A stretch of DNA of 64,000 nucleotides from Chitinophaga sp. E66 (GTDB lineage Bacteria > Bacteroidota > Bacteroidia > Chitinophagales > Chitinophagaceae). Numbering within the stretch: the first letter of the stretch is position 1; each line of letters opens with the position of its first letter. A program made the translations under genes and the position numbers. This document shows, piece by piece, positions 58,441 to 64,000 of the stretch. The stretch is taken from NCBI GenBank assembly GCA_019285755.1, contig CP079103.1, positions 5,117,001-5,181,000 on the forward strand. The letters run 5' to 3'. The notes under the pieces were generated by a model, which saw nothing but the letters and a program-made list of their open reading frames with translations, was not told where the DNA came from and made no database searches.

Positions 58441-60152
58441 TGGAAATAACGAGAAAGGACAAACGCAAACAATACCTGAAAAGGACGCTCGGGCTCGTAG
58501 CCGTGATCATCGCCATTAACGTGGCGGCAGGGTACTTCCATACCCGGCTCGACCTCACCGCCGAAAAGCGCTACACCCTCGCCCCCTCCACCCGCGCGCT
58601 CCTCCAAAAGCTGGACGCGCCCGTGGAAATAGAAGTATACCTCAAAGGCAATACCCCGCGGGCTTCCGGCAGTTATCCAACGCCACGCGCGAACTCCTGG
58701 AAGAATTCCAGCAATACGGCGGCAACAATATCCGCTTCACCTTCCTCAATCCCGGTTCCGACCTCCCCGACTCCATGCGCGCCGCCTTCCAGGATACGCT
58801 CATGGCCCGGGGCATCCTCCCCTTTAACCTCCAGGTGCAGGACGACGGAAAGGACTCCTACGCCGAGAAGCTCATCTTCCCCGGCGCCATCATCCGGTAT
58901 AAAGACCGCGAATCGGCCGTCAACCTCCTGAAAAGCCAGGGCGGCATGGATCCCATGCAGGCGCTCAACAGCTCGAAGCCCTCCTGGAATATAAATTCGC
59001 CAACGCCATCTATCAGCTGCAACAGCCTCACCGTCCGCTCATCGGCTACATGCTGGGGCATGGTGAGCCCGAAGGGCCTGAAGTATACGACGCCCTCAAA
59101 ACGCTGCATGAGCTGTACCAGGTAGATACCATCAACCTGGCCACCACGCACGCCATCCCGGACGACTTCGACGCGCTGCTGTTCGTTCGCCCGACGCAGA
59201 CTTTTACCGACGCCGATAAACTGAAGATCGACCAATACGTTATGCAGGGCGGGAACATCGCCTGGTTCATCGACAACCTGACCGCTTCCACAGACAGCCT
59301 CCGCGGACGGGATTTCGTGGCATTCGACAGGAACCTGCAGCTGGAAGACCTCCTTTTCAAGTACGGCGCCCGGGTAAACCAGGACCTTATCCAGGACCTC
59401 CGGGCAGACATTATCCCGCTCGTAGTGGGGAATATCGGCGACAAACCGCAGATCCAGCCCGTACCTTTCCCCTATTTCCCCATGCTCTCCTCCACCAACG
59501 CCCATCCTATCGTTAAAAATCTTGATCTGATGATGAGCCGGTTTGCGGGATCGGTAGACACCATGGCCGGCGGAGACATCCATAAAACCGTACTGCTCAC
59601 CACTTCAGAACATAGCCGCCTCGTCCGCTCCCCGGTGCAGATCACCCTGGAAAGCGTGCAACAACAGCCCAACCCGCGGGATTTCCGGCAGCGCAACGTT
59701 CCGGTGGCCGTGCTGCTGGAAGGAAATTCCCTTCGCTGTTCCGGCACCGCATGGGCGCCGAAGCGCAACAGGCATGGCAGTCCGCCGCCGGGAAGCCTTT
59801 CCGTGCGCAGGCGGATACCGCCGGTAAAATGATCATCGCGGGCGATGCCGACCTGGTCCTGAACGCCGTGACGCGGAAAGAGGGGCCCTTGCAAATGGGG
59901 GTAAATGAGTTCAACCCGGATTATCAATTCGCTAACAAAGACTTCTTCCTCAACGGGATGGATTACCTGGCCAGCAAGAGCCCGGTGATGGAAACGCGGA
60001 ATAAAGAGCTGACGCTCAGGCTGCTCGACAGCGAAAAGGTGCGCACCGAAAAAACGAAATGGCAGATCATCGCATTTGCCGTGCCCATCGGTGCTATATT
60101 GCTGTTTGCCATGGCGTTCCAGTATTTCCGGCAGCGCAAGTATGCCAGATAA
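58441..60152 (+). CDS. gldG: Gliding motility ABC transporter component GldG (frame breaks)
   Basis: MEITRKDKRKQYLKRTLGLV and a membrane helix precede DLTAEKRYTLAPSTRALLQK, the GldG opening. IGYMLGHGEPEGPEVYDALK is the ThuA-like region, and VRPTQTFTDADKLKIDQYVM with GGNIAWFIDNL follows. The C-terminal helix IIAFAVPIGAILLFAMAFQY ends in FRQRKYAR. Breaks near 58665, 58970 and 59730 split the reading. About 570 residues. It would be anchored in the inner membrane with a large periplasmic part, paired with GldF. Confidence 0.92.
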
Positions 60153-60168
60153 AGCTCCCGGAATCCAT

Positions 60169-60176
60169 TATCTTTG
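60169..60176 (+). promoter_or_regulatory. -7 element of terC
   Basis: TATCTTTG, an exact TAnnTTTG match 25 bases before the ATG at 60202. Confidence 0.55.
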
Positions 60177-60201
60177 CCTTTCATTAAATTTTCCGCTTTA
60201 C

Positions 60202-61149
60202 ATGACACCGCAAACATGGACGTATACAGTTTTTGGAATTGTGATCGTTCTGGCCCTGATCTTCGACCTGGGATTATTAAGTAAGAAAGGTGAAGTTATG
60301 TCCATCAAAAAGCACTGATCCAGACCTCATTCTGGGTAGCGCTCTCCATGGGCTTCTGTGCATTCGTATGGTATGAAGATGGTTCGCAGATGGCCATCGA
60401 ATACCTCAGCGCCTACCTGATGGAATGGTCGCTGTCCATCGACAATATTTTCGTTTTCATTCTCATATTCGGATTTTTCAAGATCAAAGAGACCAGCTAC
60501 GCCCGCGTGCTGCTGATCGGTATCCTCATGGCGATCGTGTTCCGCGCGATCTTTATTACCGTTGGCGTGGCCCTCATCTCCCAGTTCGGCTGGATCCTCT
60601 ATATCTTCGGCGCGATTTTGGTGTATACCGGCGTCAAGATGTTCATCGTAGACCAGCATGAAATTCAAACCGGAAGAGAACTTCGCATACCGCTTTATGC
60701 AGAAGTACATGCGCATTTCCAATCAGCCGAACGTGGACAAGTTCACCATCAAACACAACGGTAAAGTATACCTCACCACCTTATCCGTAGTGGTGGTGAT
60801 GCTCGCCGTTACCGATATCGTGTTTGCGCTGGACTCCATCCCGGCCGTATTCGCTATTTCGAAAGAACCGCTCGTGGTATATACATCCAACATTTTCGCC
60901 GTGCTTGGCCTGCGCTCGCTCTTCTTCCTGTTGAGAGGCGCTGTGGACAAGTTCGATTACCTGCAGCAGGGCATCGCCATCGTGCTGGTATTCATCGGTC
61001 TTAAAATGCTGGCCGAGATCTGGAACTTCCATATGCCGGTATGGGTATCGCTCATCGTGATCGTAACATGCCTGGCAGGGTCCATCGTATATTCCATCCT
61101 TTTTGATAAGAAATTACCGGTTAAACCGACCGAGACGACAGAGAGTTAG
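60202..61149 (+). CDS. TerC family integral membrane protein (frame breaks)
   Basis: About 316 residues with eight or nine membrane segments. Two family repeats carry the conserved acidic helices: EWSLSIDNIFVFILIFGFFK and VTDIVFALDSIPAVFAISKE. Breaks near 60313 and 60660 split the frame; the restored middle reads VDQHE followed by FKPEENFAYRFMQKYMRISN. TerC/Alx proteins are linked to tellurite resistance and to manganese or calcium export, often to load exported metalloproteins. It is a single-gene unit with its own promoter and terminator. Confidence 0.9.
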
Positions 61150-61162
61150 TTGATCCGAACAC

Positions 61163-61198
61163 AAAAGCGCCCGTACATGAGAGTCTGCGGGCGCTTTT
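61163..61198 (+). terminator. Terminator after terC
   Basis: AAAAGCGCCCG and CGGGCGCTTTT form a perfect stem with a 14-base loop, followed by CGATT. Confidence 0.85.
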
Positions 61199-61217
61199 CG
61201 ATTAAAACCATATAACA

Positions 61218-63709
61218 TTGTATACAGCAGAGAGTATCAGTAAGATCCTGAAGGGAGAATTGTTGCAACAGACCGGGCATCCGGAGATCGAACACATTTT
61301 GCTGGACAGCCGTAAATTGCTTGTTGCCGAGACATCGTTGTTCATTCCCCTTGTGAGCGAGCGCCGCAATGCGCACCAGTACATCGACGAGCTGTACCAA
61401 AAAGGCGTCAGCAATTTCGTGGTCAGTGAACCTATCGCCCAGGGCCTCTACCCGAATGCCAACATCATTTTAGTCAAAAACACCCTGCAGGCGCTCCACG
61501 CCCTCGTGGCCTGGCACCGCCAGCAGTTCAACATCCCCGTAATCGGCGTCACCGGCAGCAACGGTAAGACCATCGTCAAAGAATGGCTCTACCAGCTCCT
61601 GGAGAAAGATTACAACATCGTCCGCAGCCCGAAAAGCTACAACTCCCAGATCGGGGTACCGCTATCGGTGTGGCAGATGAAACCCGAGAACGACCTCGCC
61701 ATCTTCGAAGCCGGCATCTCCCAGCCCGGCGAAATGGTGAACCTCGAAAAGATCATCCGTCCTACCATCGGCATCTTCACCAACATCGGCGAAGCCCATA
61801 ACGAAGGCTTCCTCAACATCCGCCAGAAGGTGAATGAAAAGCTGGTGCTGTTTACCCGCAGCGACGTATTGATCTATTGCAAAGACTACCTCGCGCTCAA
61901 CGAGTGCGTCAACAACTTCCACAACCTCGTGGGCAAGCGCGAGATCGACAACGCCCTGCAGCTCCTCACCTGGAGCCGCAAGACCGACGCCGACCTCCGC
62001 ATTATTTCCGTCGATAAGAACGACAACCACACCCGCATCGATGCGCTCTACAAATCGGAGCCCGTCTTCATCCGCATTCCTTTTTGTGGACGAAGGCTCC
62101 ATCGAGAACGCCATCCATTGCTGGGCGCTCATGCTTTACCTCGGCAAGCCGGCAGAGACCATCCAGGAAAGGATGGACCACCTCGGCAACATCGCCATGC
62201 GCCTGGAGATGAAGCAGGGCATCAACAATTGCAGCATCATCAACGACAGCTATAACTCCGACCTCGGGTCGCTCGCCATTGCCCTGGAATTCCTCCAGCA
62301 GCAGCGGCAGCACCCCACCAAAACCGTTATCCTCAGCGATATCTTGCAGTCGGGGAAAAGCGAAGGGTCACTGTATGAAGAAGTGGCCGGCATGCTGGAA
62401 AGCAAAGGCATCAACAAGCTGATCGGCATCGGAAAAACATCTCACGCGAAAGGAAAAGCTTCGCCGCCGTGAAGAGCGAGTTCTTTGCCAGCACCGAAGA
62501 GTTTCTGCAAGGCGTGAACATGGCGGACTTCCAGAATGAATCCATTCTCGTAAAAGGCGCCCGCGTGTTCCAGTTCGAGCGGATCGGTAAACTCCTGGAG
62601 CAGAAAGCCCACCAGACCATCCTGGAAATCAACCTGACCGCACTGGCCCAGAACGTGAAAGCGTACCAGTCGATCCTGAAGCCCGGCACCAAGCTCATGG
62701 CCATGGTGAAAGCCTTCGCCTATGGCAGCGGCAGCTTCGAGATCGCCAACCTGCTGCAATTCCACGGCATCGACTACCTGGCCGTGGCGTATGCGGACGA
62801 GGGGTGGAGCTTCGCCGCGCCGGGATTACATTGCCGATCATGGTCATGAATCCCGAGACCAGCAGCTTCGACGCCATCCTGCAATGGAACCTGGAGCCTG
62901 AATTATATTCCATGCACCTCCCGGAGATGTTCGAAGAATCGGTGCGGTACGCGAATAAATCCAATTACCCGGTCCACATCAAGCTGGACACGGGGATGCA
63001 CCGGCTGGGATTCGAGCAGGCAGATATCGCGGAATTAGCGTTGAGGCTCAATGCCGAAGGGCTCTTCCGGGTGCAGTCCATCTTCAGCCACTTCGCCGCC
63101 AGCGAGGATCCCAAGAAAGACGACTTCACCAACATGCAGTTCGACCGCTTCCAGAAGATGAGCACTGCGCTCCAGCAGCAGCTGGGGTATCCTGTCATCC
63201 GCCACATCGCCAACAGCGCCGCCATTCACCGCCTGCCGCATATGCAGCTGGATATGGTGCGGCTGGGGATCGGGATGTACGGGGTAGACAGCGCCCATAG
63301 CTTCCAGGATAAACTGCGGCCTGTCAGCACTTTGAAGACGACCGTAGCACAACTGAAACGCATTCCCACAGGCGACACCGTAGGATACGGGGCCACCTGG
63401 CAGGCGAAAGCGCCATCCCTGATCGCCACGGTGCGCATCGGTTACGCAGACGGCTATATGCGTGCATTGGGTAACGGCAAAGGGAAAATGCTCATCCGCG
63501 GTAAGCTGGCGCCTGTTGCCGGCGTCATCGCCATGGATATGCTCATGCTCGATGTAACCAATATCCCCGACGTTGCAGAAGGGGACGAAGTGATCGTTTT
63601 CGGAGAAGGCCTGCCGGTGGAAGATCTGGCGAAATGGGCCGGCACCATACCTTACGAGATACTCACAGGTATTTCTCAACGTGTTAAACGTGTTTATTTC
63701 CAGGAATAG
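61218..63709 (+). CDS. Bifunctional MurF-alanine racemase fusion (frame breaks)
   Basis: TTG at 61218 gives (M)YTAESISKILKGELLQQT; no ATG fits. The MurF-like half has IPVIGVTGSNGKTIVKEWLY, NSQIGVPLSVWQMKPENDLA and EAGISQPGEMVNLEKIIRPT. The racemase half starts near LEQKAHQTILEINLTALAQN and has the PLP lysine in LMAMVKAFAYGSGSFEIANL. It also has HIKLDTGMHRLGFEQADIAE and the catalytic Tyr in TVGYGATWQAKAPSLIATVR. Breaks near 62085, 62450 and 62815 split it. About 830 residues. It would make D-alanine; the MurF half may be auxiliary, since a separate MurF is encoded at 52849. Confidence 0.92.
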
Positions 63710-63741
63710 CAGTGGAGGGAGACAACTTTGAAATAATACAT

Positions 63742-63749
63742 TATTTTTG
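63742..63749 (+). promoter_or_regulatory. -7 element of lspA
   Basis: TATTTTTG, an exact TAnnTTTG match 15 bases before the TTG start at 63765. Confidence 0.5.
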
Positions 63750-63764
63750 GAAAAATTTGAAGTT

Positions 63765-64000
63765 TTGAAATATCGTCACATTGTATGGATCGTGATAGGG
63801 ATCCTGCTCATAGATCAGATAGTGAAATTCTGGATCAAGACGAATATGGCGCTGAACGAAAGTTTTCCCGTATTCGGCAGCTGGTTCCAGATTCATTTTA
63901 TCGAAAACGAGGGGATGGCCTACGGCCTGAAGTTCGGTGGAGAATTCGGCAAGATTGCATTGACGCTGTTCCGCCTGGTTGCGGTAGTAGTGGGTTTCTT
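63765..64000 (+). CDS. lspA: Lipoprotein signal peptidase, N-terminal part (cut by window end)
   Basis: TTG at 63765 gives (M)KYRHIVWIVIGILLIDQIVK. The DQxxK of LspA conserved box 1 is in LLIDQIVKFWIKTNM, and box 2 is FIENEGMAYGLKFG. The later boxes with the two catalytic aspartates lie beyond the window. It cleaves the signal peptide of lipoproteins before the lipidated Cys, a process used by the many lipoproteins in this window. The start is chosen because no ATG lies in frame near the promoter. Confidence 0.9.
   Translation, partial: MKYRHIVWIVIGILLIDQIVKFWIKTNMALNESFPVFGSWFQIHFIENEGMAYGLKFGGEFGKIALTLFRLVAVVVGF

Overview
The window is chromosomal DNA from a Bacteroidota bacterium, most likely a Chitinophagaceae member (Chitinophaga-like). 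The grounds are SusC/SusD and TonB receptors, gliding genes gldB, gldF and gldG, a MurF-Alr fusion, a GldB/NadE neighbourhood, and promoters of the Bacteroidota -7 type (TAnnTTTG) upstream of many genes. I saw no tRNA, rRNA, CRISPR array, insertion sequence or prophage. About half of the protein genes carry one or more single-base frame breaks. Adding one base, often in a homopolymer, restores conserved motifs, so I read these as consensus errors. Each such gene is listed as one span from its true start to its true stop.

Layout. 1-411: end of a sensor kinase, PhoR-like. 463-1570: three tandem paralogous lipoproteins. 1576-10654: a phosphate region with an OprP-type porin, a beta-helix surface lipoprotein, a TonB receptor, a small unknown protein, an LpxH-like phosphoesterase, and a PhoU-like/Pit pair. 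11023-13970: rfbA, galE and a transketolase C-terminal half. 14080-15808: an ECF sigma operon. 15840-16930: a SnoaL-like protein and an MBL-fold hydrolase. 16955-22755: the cell-shape cluster mreB-mreC-mreD-mrdA-rodA. 22908-29163: purD, a POT peptide transporter, an OPT transporter and a lipoprotein. 29286-38101: an L-fucose utilisation locus (mutarotase, aldo/keto reductase, SusD, SusC, GH29 fucosidase, AraC regulator). 38166-45026: class A beta-lactamase, a DUF1501/DUF1800 pair, a MoeB-rhodanese fusion, an M48 peptidase, a GNAT and a cytochrome c. 45165-50750: serS, nadE, an outer-membrane barrel, gldB, apaG and a small zincin-like protein. 50817-54559: DUF5777, YceI, a cytochrome-like lipoprotein, murF and an ABM protein. 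55591-64000: mce, a cysteine desulfurase, an IscA-type protein, gldF-gldG, terC, murF-alr and lspA (cut by the window end).

Two non-coding patterns stand out. First, four places in the phosphate region carry three or four TTA triplets spaced exactly 11 bp apart. In every case the array begins exactly 9 bp from a -7 element or near match. This is the geometry of a PhoB-activated promoter, and it links the TonB receptor, the surface lipoprotein, a small unknown protein and the phosphoesterase into one candidate Pho regulon. Second, three intergenic regions (10747-10852, 26239-26437, 54683-55265) hold tandem arrays of degenerate units that are always 11 bp long although the unit sequences differ. 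Two of these arrays fold back into long hairpins and share a near-identical unit, and the third region contains a duplicated composite module. I do not recognise these arrays as a named element.
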